A stretch of DNA of 64,000 nucleotides from NCBI RefSeq assembly GCF_029407905.1, contig NC_073642.1, positions 1,426,001 to 1,490,000 of the forward strand, read 5' to 3'. This DNA is from Bubalus kerabau. Its lineage: Eukaryota > Chordata > Mammalia > Artiodactyla > Bovidae. The notes below the pieces were generated by a model. The model searched no databases, was not told the origin of the DNA, and saw nothing but the letters and a program-made list of their open reading frames with translations. The position numbers and the translations under genes were made by a program. Shown one piece after another: positions 49,505 through 61,300 of the stretch (position 1 is its first letter; each line of letters opens with the position of its first letter).

Positions 49505-51000
49505 AGAGCCATGACACGCTACCCCTCGCCACGCGCATGGAGACCTGACTTCCCTGGCGCCGCATGAGAGGCTCCCTGAGATCCTCGTCGTGCCTCGGGA
49601 GAAAACCCCCACGGGCGCCGCAGCTCGAGGAAACCCCTGAGACGCCCCCGTCCTCGCGAGCTGAGGGCTTTCTTTTCCTGCATGGCCTTGAGGGCAACAC
49701 CGAGACTCCCGGCACTTCTTAATCTAAGCCCCTTCTACCCTCCTGATTGCGACAGGAGATTCGATTCCCCTGCATGGTCTGGAAGGGGTTCCCAGCCTTC
49801 CCGGCGCACCTCAGGAGGAGGCCGGTCTCACGAGAAAATTCGAGACGAGCCACGTGGGTGGTGCCACATGCCGAACGCCCCCGATTAAGCAGTCCGCTCT
49901 TGAGAAGGACCCGAGGCCCGGACCCCTCTTCGAAGGCAACCCTGTGGGTGAAGGCACAACACGAAGGGGCACTGCCACCCCCGTGCATCGTCCGCAAAGA
50001 CCCGCGGGTTCCACACACAGCTCGATGAGGGGCCTGAGACCCCCTGAGCAACTCGAGAGGCAAGTGGAGTTCCCTTCCTCAGACAAGACGAGGCCTAACT
50101 CTCCGCTCCCAACTCTGCAGGGACCCTGAGGTCGGAGGGTCGGAGTCAGAAACAGAGAGGAAGCCTGAGGTTCCTGCCTCCCCTCGAGATGAGGCCCTCT
50201 TCCATTGCGCCAACCCCAGTGGAATCCCGAGAGGTCCCTCTAACTCCACAGCATCCCTCACCTCTCAGAGGCACCCTGGGAAGTTCGCTCAGGTCCCCGG
50301 CAGAAGTGGAGGGAAATGAGGGTTTCCCGCTGCCACTTGAGAAAGACCTCGATAGTCCTTCTTCAAAGTGTCTTGAGGCCCTTGTCCCCTCTCTGGACTA
50401 GAGAGCAATGATGCGCTCCCCCTCGCTTCGCGCATGCAGACCTGGCTTCCCTGGCGCCGCACGAGAGGCTCCCTGAGATCCTCGTCATGCCTCGTGAGAA
50501 AACCCCCACGGGTGCCGCAGCTCGAGGAAACCCCTGAGACGCCCCCGTCCTCGCGAGCTGAGGGCCTTCTTTTCCTGCCTAGACTGGAGAGCAATCCCGA
50601 GTCCTCTCTCCAAACTGAAGAGTAGGCTGGACTCCCTTGAGGCGACTCAGTGGGCTCCAAGAGATCCGCGTCGGGGCTCGAGAGGAGAGCGCAGTCCTTT
50701 GCTTCCCCTCGAGGCGAGGCCTGACTCCCCGGGGGAGTCTGGAGTGCAATCCCGAGATCCTTGTCTTCCCTTGAGAGGACTATTAGGTCCTGGACACACG
50801 CCTAGATGAGGTCTCTTTGGCCTTGCATTGATTCGAGCACAACATCCAGCTTTCCCTCGCAACTCGAAGGGAAGTTTGGGCTTCCGAGGGCCAACACAAG
50901 AGGAAGCCTGAAATCCACGTCGTAACTCGAGAATCCCGCCGCAACTGGAGAAAAACCACGTGGTTCCATCGTCTTCGCAGCATGCGGCCCTTGCACGCCA
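49505..51000. repeat. Satellite I variant B patch containing a deleted monomer, copy 4
   Basis: Variant B diagnostics run from the CpG-rich segment at about 49505 to about 51000. They include gagacgagccacgtggg at about 49841 and the gaggggcctgagacc form at about 50025. The patch contains the internally deleted monomer described at 49688-49692. By about 51240 the sequence is back to variant A. Confidence 0.55.
49680..49700. other. Deletion junction in a satellite I monomer (about 500 bp missing)
   Basis: The sequence jumps from catggccttgag, which normally continues into the gagcaatcccgag section, directly to ggcaacaccgagactccc. That second string belongs about 510 bp further along a normal monomer. 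The landmark spacing across this point (48484 to 50786, 2,302 bp) is about 500 bp short of two monomers. A short ga(g)gg match at the joint is compatible with out-of-register recombination between 31-bp subrepeats. Confidence 0.75.
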
Positions 51001-53947
51001 CAGCGTCTCAAAAGAAGTCCCACGTTCCTACTGAAGTGCAAAACGGTTCTTGGCACCCATGATGGCACCCCTAAAGTTCCCCAACATACAGGCCTCACTC
51101 GAGGGTAACACCCATGTTCCCCGCACCACATCATTTGAGCCCCTTCTCCCCTCCTGATTGCAACAGGAGTGTCGATTCTCCTGCTTTGTGTGGAAGGGGT
51201 TACCGATCTTCCCAGCGCACATCAGGATGAGGCCGGTCTCACGAGGAAATTGGAGATGTAGCCTCGTGGGTGGTGCCACATGCGGAAAGACCCCATTTCC
51301 CGGTCAGCTATTAATAAGAACCCGATGCCCGTACACTTCTTGGAATGCATCCCGTAGGATGAAGGCACAACAAGGAGGGACCCTGAACACCCGTGCATCT
51401 TTTGGAAAATTCTGCAGGTTCCACATACAGCTCGACAAGTGACCTGTTACCTCGTGAACAACTCGAGAGGCAAGCTAAGTTTCATTTCTCCACAGAATAC
51501 GAGGCCTGACTCTCCTGTCCCAACTCTGCAGGAATCCTGAGATCGGAGTCTGAAATGGAGAGGAACCCTGAGGTTCCTTCCTCAACACGAGATGAGGCCC
51601 TCTTGTATTATACCACACCCAGTGGAGTCCCGAGAGGCCCCTCCCAACTCCACAGTATCAGTGTCTTCTCAGAGGCACCCTGAGCAACTCCCTGAGGTCA
51701 CCGGCACAAGTCGAGGGAACACAGGGTATCCTGCCGCAACCCGAGAAAGACCTCAAGAGTCCGTCTTCAACGCGTCTTGAGGACGGATTCCCCTACCATG
51801 ACTCGAGAGCAATGACACGCTCCCCCTCGCCATGCGCATGGACACCTGACTTCCCTGGCGCCACATGAGAGGCTCCCTGAGCTCCCCGTCATACCTCGTG
51901 AGAAACCCCACACTGGCGCCGCAGCTCGGGAAAACCCACCGTCATCGCGAGATTGGGGACTTCTTTTCCTGCCTGACCTGGAGAGCAATCCCTGGTCTTT
52001 TCTCCAAACTTCACAGGAGGCTTTACTCCCTTTAGGCCACTCAATGGGCTCCAAGAGATACCTGTCGCGACTTGAGAGGAGAGCAGAGTACTTTGTTTCC
52101 CCTCGAGACGAGGCCTTACCTCGGGTGAGTCTGGAATGCAACCCCGAGATCCCTGTTGCCCCTGGAGAGGAACATTATGTCCTGGACAAAAGCCTAGATG
52201 AGGTCTATTTTGCCCTACAGTGACTCGAGAGCAACACCCATCTCTCCCTCGCAATTCGAATGGAAGATTGGTCTTCACTGGGCCAACACAAGAGGAAGTC
52301 TGAATTTCCCGTTGTAACTCGAGAATCCCGCCGCAACTCTTAAAAACCACGTGGTTCCCCATTCATCGCAATATGAGGCCTTTGCCCGCTACAGAGTCTC
52401 AAGAGAAGTCCCATGTTTCGTCATAAAGTTCGAAATGCTACTTGGCACCCTTGATGCGACCCCAAAAGTTCCCCAATATACCAGTCTCACTCCAAGGGAA
52501 CACCGAAGTTCCTGGCACCACTTCATTTGAGCCCCTTCTCCCCTCCTGATCACGGCAGGAAGGTCGATCCCCCTGCTTTGTCTAGAAGGCGTTCCCGACC
52601 TTCATGGCGCACCTCAGGATGAGGCCAGTCTCACGAAGAAATTCGAGACGTAGCCTCGTGTTGGTGCCACGTGCCAAAAGACCCCGATTTCTCGGTCTTG
52701 CTCTTGATAAGAACCCGATGCCCGGACACCTCTTCTAAGGCAACCCTGTGGATGAAGGCACTACACGAGGGGGCACTGGCAACCCTGTTCATCGTCCAGA
52801 AAACCCCGCAGGATCCATATAGAGCTCCACAACTGGCCTGACACCCCTTAAACAATGAGAGAGGAAAGCGGAGTTCCCTTCCTCAGACAAGACGAGGCCT
52901 GAGTATCCAATCCCAACTCTGCAGGCACGCTTCGATCTGAGTCAGAAATGGAGAGGAAACCTGAGGTTCCTGCCTCAACCCGAGATGAGGCCCTCTTCCA
53001 TTAAAACAAACCCAGTGGAGTCCCGAGAGGCCCCTCCCATCTCCACAGTATCCCTGACTTCTCATAGGCATTCTGAGAAGCTCCTTGAGGCCGCCGGCAA
53101 AAGTCGAGGGAAATAAGGGTTTCCTGCCACAACTGAAGAAAGACCTCGAGAGTCCTTCTTCAATGCGTCTTGAGGTCAGATTCCCCTACCATAGCTCGAG
53201 AGCAATAATGCGCTCCCACTCGCCACGAACATGGAGACCTGACTTCCCTGGCGCCACACGAGAGGTTCCCTGAGCTCCCTGTCATACCTCGTGTGAAACC
53301 CCACACTGGCGCCGCAGCTCGAGAAAACCCACAAGATCCCTCCGTCATCGCGAGATGAGGGCCATCTTTTCCTGCATGGCCTGGAGAGCAGTCCCAAGTC
53401 CTCTCTCCAAACTTCACAGGAGGCTTGACTCCCTTTAGGCCACAAAGTGGGCTCCAAGAGGTGCCCGTCGTGACTCGAAAGGAGAGTGGAGTCCTTTGCT
53501 TCCCTTCGACATGAGGCCTGCCTCCCTGGGTGAGTCTGGAATGCAAACCTGAGATCCCTGTGGCCCTTGGAGAGGAACATTAGGTCCTGGACACAAGCCT
53601 AGATGAGGTCTCCTTTGCCCTGCAGTGACTCGAGCGCAACCCCCAGCTCTCCCTCGCAACTCGAATGGATGATTGGACTTCCCTGGCCCAACACAAGAGG
53701 AAGCCTGAAATCCCCGTCGTAACTCGAGAATCCCGCCGCAACTCGAGTAAAACCACGTGGCTCCCCCGTCATCGCAAGATGAGGCCCTTGGCCGCTACAG
53801 CGTATCAAGAGAAGTCCCACGTTCCATCCTGAAGTACAAAACGGTACTTGGCACCCTTGATGCGACCCCAAAAGTTCCCTGACATACCGGTCTCACTCGA
53901 GGGAAACACCAAAGTTCACGGCACCACTTCCTGTGAGCCCCTTCACC

Positions 53948-55323
53948 CCTCCTGATCGCGACAGAAGGGTCGATTCCCATGTTTTGTCTGCAAGGGGTTC
54001 CCGACGTTCCCCGCGAACCTCCGGATGAGGCCGGTCTCATGAGGAAATTCGAAAAGTAGCCTCATGGTTGGTGCCATATGCTGAAAGATCCCGAATTCCC
54101 GGTCCACTCTAGATAAGAACCTGACGCCCGGACATCTCTTTGAAGGCAACCCTGTGGATGAAGGCACAACACGAAGGGACACTGACATCCCCATGCATCG
54201 TCTGGAAAAACCCGCAGATTCCACTCACAGCTCCAAATGTGGACTGTCACCTCGTGAACAACTCGAGAGGCAAGTGAAATTGCATTCCTTCACACAAGAC
54301 GAGGCCTTACTCTCCTGTCCCAACTCTTCAGGGACCCTGCAATTGGAGTCAGAAATGGAGAGGAACCCTGAGGTTCCTGCCTCAACTAGAGAAGAGGCCC
54401 TCTTCCATTGAACCAAACTCAGTGGTGTCCCGAGAGGCCCCTCCCAACACCACAGTATCCCTGAATTCTCAGAGGCTCCCTGAGAAGCTACCTGAGGTCA
54501 CTGGCACAAGTCGAGGGAACCCAGAGTTTCCTGAAGTAACCCAAGAAAGACTTGGAGAGTCCTTTTTCAACGTCTCTTGATGCCCGATTCCCCTACCATG
54601 ACTCCAGAGCAAGGACGCACTCCCCTCGCCACAAGCAGGAAAACTGACTTCCCTAGTACCACACAAGAGGCTCCCTGAGTACCCCATCGTACCTCGTGAG
54701 AAAACCCACACTGGCGCCGCAGTTCGAGAAAAACCACAAGATGCCCCCGTCAAGGAGAGATGGGGGCCTTCTTTTCCTGCCTGACCTGGAGAGCAATTCC
54801 TGGTCCTCTCTCCAAACTTCACAGGAGTATTGACTCCCTTTAGGCCACTCAGTTGGGTCCAAGAAATACCCGGTGCGACTCGAGAGGAGAGCGGAGTCCT
54901 TTGCTTCCCTGGAGACGAGGCCTGACTCCCCGGGTGAGTTTGGAATGCAACCCCGAGATCCCTGTCGCCCCTGGAGTGGAACATTATGTCCTAGACACAA
55001 GCCTAGATGAGGTCTATTTTGCCCTACAGTGACTCGAGAGCAACCTCCATCTCTCCCTCACAATTTGAATGGAAGATTGGTCTTCCCACGGTCAACACAA
55101 GAGGAAGTCTAAATTTCCCATCGTAATTCGAGAATTCAGCCTCAAGTCTTAAAAACCATGTGGTTCCCCCTTCATCGCAATATGAGGCCCTTGCCAGCTA
55201 GAGTCTCAAGAGAAGTCCCACGTTCCATCTTAAAGTTCGAAATGCTACTTGGCACCCTTGATGCGACCCCAAAGTTCCCCAACATACCGGTCTCACTCCA
55301 GGGGAACACCGAAGTTCCCGGTG
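53948..55323. repeat. Long-range duplicate block, right copy (partner 18550-19925)
   Basis: Right-array copy of the single-monomer block. It ends exactly where the 120-bp duplication passes into variant B sequence. Confidence 0.8.
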
Positions 55324-55444
55324 TCTCCAGGGAAGTCCCCTGTTCCGCCCTGAAGGGCGAAACGGTACCTGACAGCCTTCCTGCAACCCCCAAAAGTCCC
55401 TCGACACGCTGGGGTCCCCCGAGGGGAACACCGAGGGTCCCGGC
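55203..55444. repeat. Same 120-bp internal tandem duplication in the right array
   Basis: The junction seen at 19924/19925 recurs here, with gtctc at 55203 and gtctcc at 55323. It gives a 1,522-bp monomer. The upstream copy matches the left-array version almost exactly. The downstream copy belongs to a different variant: here it is the CpG-rich B type with ccctgttccgccctgaaggg. Confidence 0.8.
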
Positions 55445-58305
55445 ACCGCTTCCTCTGAGCCCCTTCTCCCCTCCTGATCGCGACAGGAGAGGCTATTCCC
55501 CTGCGTGGTCCGGAAGGGGTTCCCGGCCTTCCCGGCGCACCTCAGGATGAGGCTGGTCTCACGAGGAAATTCGAGACGAGCCACGTGGGTGGGGCCACAT
55601 GCCGAACGGCCCCGATTCCCCGGTCTGCTCTTGAGAAGGACTCGAGGCCCGGACCCCTCTACGAAGGCAACCCTGTGGGTGAAGGCACAACACGAAGGGG
55701 CACTGCCACCTCCGTGCATCGTCCGCAAAGACCCGTGGGTTCCACACACAGCTCGACGAGGGGCCTGAGACCCCCTGAGCAACTCGAGAGGCCAGCGGGG
55801 TTCCCTTCCTCAGACAAGACGAGGCCTGACTCTCCTGTCCCAACTCTGCAGGGACCCTGCGGTCGGAGTCCGAAACGGAGAGGAAGCCTGAGGTTCCTGC
55901 CTCCCCTCGAGGTGAGGCCCTCTTCCGTTGCGCCAGACCCAGCGGAGTCCCGAGGGGCCCCGCCACCTCCACAGGATCCCTCGCCTCTCAGAGGCACCCT
56001 GGCAAGTTCCCTAAGGTCCCCGGCAGAAGGAGAGGGAAACGAGGGCTTCCCGCCGCCCCCCGAGAAAGACCTCGAGAGTCCTTCTTCAACGCGTCTCGAG
56101 GCCCTAGTCCCCTCCCGTGACTCGAGAGCCAGGACGCGGTCCCCCTCGCCACGTGCATGGAGACCTGACTTCCCTGGCGCCGCACGAGAGGCTCCCTGAG
56201 ATCCTCGTCGTGCCTCGGGAGAAAACCCCCACGGGCGCCGCAGCTCGAGGAAACCCCTGAGACGCCCCCGTCCTCACAAGCTGAGGGCCTTCTTTTCCTG
56301 CATGGCCTGGAGAGCAATCCCGGGTCCTCTCTCCAAACGGAAGAGGAGGCTGGACTCCATTGAGGCCGCTCAGGGGGCTCCAAGAGACCCGCGTCGCGAC
56401 TCGAGAGGAGAGCGGAGTCCTTGGCTTTCCCTCGAGACGAGGCCTGACTCCCCGGGGGAGCCTGGAATGCAACGCTGAGATCTCTGCCTTCCCTGGAGAG
56501 GAATATTAGGTCCCGGACACACGCCTAGGTGAGGTCTCTTTGGCCCTGCAGTGACTCGAGTGCAACCCCCAGCTTTCCCTCGCAACCCGAGGGGAAGATT
56601 GGGCTTCCAAGGCCAACCCAAGGGGAAGGCTGAGATCCCCGTCGTAACTCGAGAATGCCGCCGCAACTCGAGAAAAACCACGTGGTTCCCACCTTTTGGC
56701 AAGATGAGGCCCTTGCCCGCGACGGCGTCTCAAGGGAAGTCCCCTGTTCCGTCCTGAAGGGCGAAACGGTCCCTGACAGCCTTCTTGCGACCCCCAAAAG
56801 TCCCCCGACACGTCGTGTTCCCCCGAGGGTAACACCGAGGGTCCCGGCACCGCATCCCCTGAGCCCCTTCTCCCCTTCTGATCGCGACAGGAGAGGCAAT
56901 TCCCCTGCGTGGTCTGGAAGGGTTTCCCGGCCTTTCCGGCGCACCTCAGGATGAGGCCGGTCTCACGAGGAAATTCGAGACGAGCCACGTGGGTGGGGCC
57001 ACATGCCGAACGCCCCCGATTCCCCGGTCTGCTCTTTAGAAGGACCCGAGGCCCGGACCCCTCTTCGAAGGCAACCCTGTGGGTGACGGCAAAACACGAA
57101 GGGGCACTGCCACCCCCGTGCATCGTCCGCAAAGACCCGCAGGTTCCACACACAGCTTGACAAGGGGCGTGAGATCCCCTGAGCAACTCGAGAGGCCAGC
57201 GGGGTTCCCTTCCTCAGACAAGACGAGGCCTGACTCTCCTGTCCCAACTCTGCAGGGACCCTGCAGTCGGAGTCCGAAATGCAGAGGAAGCCTGAGGTTC
57301 CTGCCTCCCCTCGAGGTGAGGCCCTCTTCCGTTGCGCCAGACCCAGCGGAGTCCCGAGGGGCCCCGCCACCTCCACAGGATCCCTCGCCTCTCAGAGGCA
57401 CCCTGGCAAGTTCCCTAAGGTCCCCAGCAGAAGGAGAGGGAAACGAGGGTTTCCCGCCGCCCCCCGACAAAGACCTCGAGAGTCCTTCTTCAACGCGTCT
57501 CGAGGCCCTAGTCCCCTCCCGTGACTCGAGAGCCAGGACGCGCTCCACCTCGCCACACGCATGGAGACCTGACTTCCCTGGCGCCGCACGAGAGGCTCCC
57601 TGAGATCCTCGTCGTGCCTCGGGAGAAAACCCCCACGGGCGCCGCAGCTCGAGGAAACCCCTGAGACGCCCCCGTCCTCGCGAGCTGAGGGCCTTCTTTT
57701 CCTACATGGCCTGGAGAGCAATCCCGGGTCCTCTCTCCAAACGGAAGAGGAGGCTGGACTCCCTTGAGGCCGCTTAGGGGGCTCCAAGAGACCCGCGTCG
57801 CGACTCGAGAGGAGAGCGGAGTCCTTGGCTTCCCCTCGAGACGAGGCCTGACTCCCCAGGGGAGCCTGGAATGCAACCTCGAGATGCCTGCCTTCCCTGG
57901 AGAGGAATATTAGGTCCCGGACACACGCCTAGGTGAGGTCTCTTCGGCCCTGCAGTGACTCGAGCGCAACCCCCAGCTTTCCCTGGCAACCCGAGGGGAA
58001 GATTGGGCTTCCCAGGGCTAACCCAAGGGGTAGGCTGAGATCCCCGTCGTAACTCGAGAATCCCGCCGCAACTCGAGAAAAACCACGTGGTTCCCACCTC
58101 TTGGCAAGATGAGGCCCTTGCCCGCGACGGCGTCTCAAGGGAAGTCCCCTGTTCCGCCCTGAAGGGCGAAACGGTCCCTGACAGCCTTCCTGCGACCCCC
58201 AAAAGTCCCCCGACACGCCGGGGTCACCCGAGGGGAACACCGAGGGTCCCGGCACCGCTTCCTCTGAGCCCCTTCTCCCCTCCTGATCGCGACAGGAGAG
58301 GCGAT
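55323..58305. repeat. Satellite I variant B block of two near-identical 1,404-bp monomers, copy 5
   Basis: This is the longest and most CpG-rich variant B block. Matching positions at 55988 and 57392, 56104 and 57508, and 56370 and 57774 give an exact period of 1,404 bp. The two adjacent monomers differ only sparsely by eye, more alike than most neighbours in the array, which suggests a recent local duplication. The block starts exactly at the second copy of the 120-bp internal duplication. It ends inside the string gattcccctgc near 58305, where an A-type block shared with 8740 begins. Confidence 0.7.
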
Positions 58306-61300
58306 TCCCCTGCTTTGTTTGTAAGGGGTTCCCGACCTTCACGGGGCACTTCAGGATGAGGCCAGTCTCACGAGGAAATTCGAGACGTAGCTCGCGGGTG
58401 GTACCACATGCCAAAAGACTATGATTTCCCGGTATGCTCTTGATAAGAACCCGATGCCTGGACACCTCTTCGAAGGCAACCCTGTGGATGAAGGCACAAC
58501 ACAAAGGGGCACTGACACCCTCGTGCATCGTCCGGAAAAACCCGCAGGTTCCACATACAGCTCAACAAGTGGCTTGTCACCCCTGAAGAACGCGAGAGGC
58601 AAGTGGGGTTTCATTCCTCTACACAAGACGATGCCTGACTCTCCTGTCCCAACTCTGCAGGGACTTTGCGATCCGAATCAGACCAGCGCCAGTGAAGTCA
58701 CAAGAGGAACGCTGAGGTTCCTGCCTCCACTCGAGATTAGGACCTCTTCCATTGCACGAAACCCAGTGGAGTCCCGAGAGACGCGTCCCAGCTCCACAGT
58801 ATCCCTGACTTCTCAGAGGCACCCTGAGAAGCTCCCTGAGGTCACCAGCACAATTCGAGTGAGCCCAGGGTTTACTGCCGCCACCATAGAAAGAACTCAA
58901 GAGTCCTTCTTCAACGCATTTTGAGGCCTGATTCCCCTACCATGACTCGAGGGCAATGACGCGCTCCCTCTGCTACACTCATGAAGCCCTGACTTCCCTG
59001 GCGCCACACGAGAGGCTCCCTGAGCTCCCCGTCATACCTCGTGAGAAACCAAACACTGGCGCCACAGATAGAGAAAACCCACGAGACGCCCCCATTTTCG
59101 CGAGATGAAGGCCTTCTTTTCTAGCATGGCCTGGAGAGCAATCCCGAGTCCTCTCTCCAAACTCCACAGTAGGCTTGACTCCCTTTTGGTCACTCAGTGG
59201 ACTCCAAGACATACCCGTCGCGACTCGAGAGGAGAGCGGGGTCTTTTCCTTCCCCTCGAGGCGAGGCCTGACTCCTCGGGTGTGTCTGATATGTGAACCG
59301 GAGATCCCTGTCGCCCCTGGAGAGAAACATTAGGTCCTGGACACAAGCCTAGATGAGGTCTCTTTTTTCCTGCAGTGACTCGAGAGCAATCCCCAACTCT
59401 CCCTCACAACTCGAATGGAAGACTGGACTTCCCTGGGCCAACAGAAGAGGAAGCCTGAATTTCCCGTTGTAACTCAAGAATCCCGCCACAACTCGAGAAA
59501 AACCACGTCGTTCCCTCTTCATCGCAAGATGCGGCCATTGCCGCTACAGCGTCTCAAAAGAAGTCTTACGTTCCATCTTGAAGTGCGATACGGTACTTGG
59601 CACCTTTGATGCGACCCCAAAAGTTCCCCAACACACTGGTCTCACTGGAGGGGAACACCGAGGTTCCCGGCATCACCTCATCTGTGCCCCTTCTCCCCTC
59701 CTGATCGAGACAGGAGGGTCGATTCCCCTGCTTTGTCTGCAAGGGGTTCCGACCTTCCCGGCGCACCTCAGGATGAGGCCGGTCTCACTAGGAAATTCGA
59801 GACGTAGCCTGGTGGGTGGTGCCACATGCGGAAAGACCCCGATTTCCCGGTCCGCTCTGAATAAGAACCCGATGCCAGGACACCTCTTCGAAAGCAAACC
59901 TGTGGAGGAATGCACAACACGAAGGGGTACTGACATCCCCATGCATAGTACGGAAAAACACGCAGATTCCAAACACAGATCGACAAGTGTCCTGTCATCC
60001 CTTGAAGAACTAGAGAGGCATGCGGAGTTCCGTTCCTCCACACAAGAGAAGGCCTGACTCTCCTTTCCCAACTCTGCAGGGACCGTGCGATCGGAGTCAG
60101 AAATGTAGATGAAACCTGACGTTCCTGCATCAATTCGAAATGAGGCCCTCTTCCATTGCGCCATACCCAGTGGAGTCCCGAGAGGCCCCTAAAACTCCAC
60201 AGTATCCCTGATTCTCAGAGGCACCCTCAGAAGCTCTCTGCGGTCACTGGCACAAGTCGAGTGAACCCAGGGTTTCCTGCTGCATTCTGAGAAAGACCTT
60301 GAGAGTCCTTCTTTACCGCGTCTTGAGGCCCGATACCCTACCATGACTGGAGAGCAATGACGCATTCCCCTCGCCACGCCCATTGAAACCTAACTTCCCT
60401 GGCGCCACACGAGAGGCTCCCTGCGCTCCCCGTCCTACCTCATGAAAACCCCACACTGGCACCGCCGCTCGAGAAAACTCACGAGACGCCCCCATCATCG
60501 TAAGATGAGGGCCTTCTTTTCCTACATGACCTAGAGAGCAATCCCGAGTCCACTCTCCAAACTCCACCGGAGGCCTGACTCCCTTTAGGCCACTCAGTAG
60601 CCTCCAAGAGATACACGTCGCTACTCTAGAGGAGAGCAGAGCCCGTTGCTTCCCCTCGAGTCGAGGCCTGACTACTTGGGTGAGTCTGGAATGGGATCCC
60701 GAGATCCGTGTTGCCCCTGTAGAGGAAAACTCGGTCCTGGACACAAGCCTAAATGAGGTCTTTTTTGTCCTGCATTGACTCAAGTGCAATCCCCAGCTCT
60801 CCCTCGCAACTCGAATGGATGATTGGACTTCCCTGGGCCAACACAAGAGGAAGCCTGTATTCCCCATTGTAATTCGAGAATCCCGCGGCAACTGGAGAAA
60901 AACAACGTGGCTCCTCCGTCATCGAAATATGAGGCCCCTGTCAGCTATAGCGTCTCCAGGGAAGTGCCATGTTCCGTCTTGAAGTGTGAAACGGTACTTG
61001 GCACCCTTGATGCGACCCCCAAATTTCCCTGACACCCCGGTCTCACTCGAGGAGAACATGGAGGTTCCCAGCACCGCTTCAGCTGAGCCTCTTCTCCCCT
61101 CCTGATGGCGACAGGAGGGTCGATTCCCCTGCTTTGTCTGGAAGGGGTTCCCAGACTTCCCGGCGAACCTCAGGATGAGGCCAGTCTCACGAGGGAAGTC
61201 GAGACGTAGCCTCGTGGGTTGTGCCACATGCCGAAAGACCCCGATTTCCTGGTCCGCTATTGATAAGATCCCGATGCCCGGTCACCTCTTCGAAGGTAAC

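Noticed and set aside
53895..54080. 31-bp periodic repeats resembling a CRISPR array
   Set aside because: The units are contiguous and diverged, with no unique spacers. This is the known subrepeat structure of ruminant satellites in a mammalian sequence.
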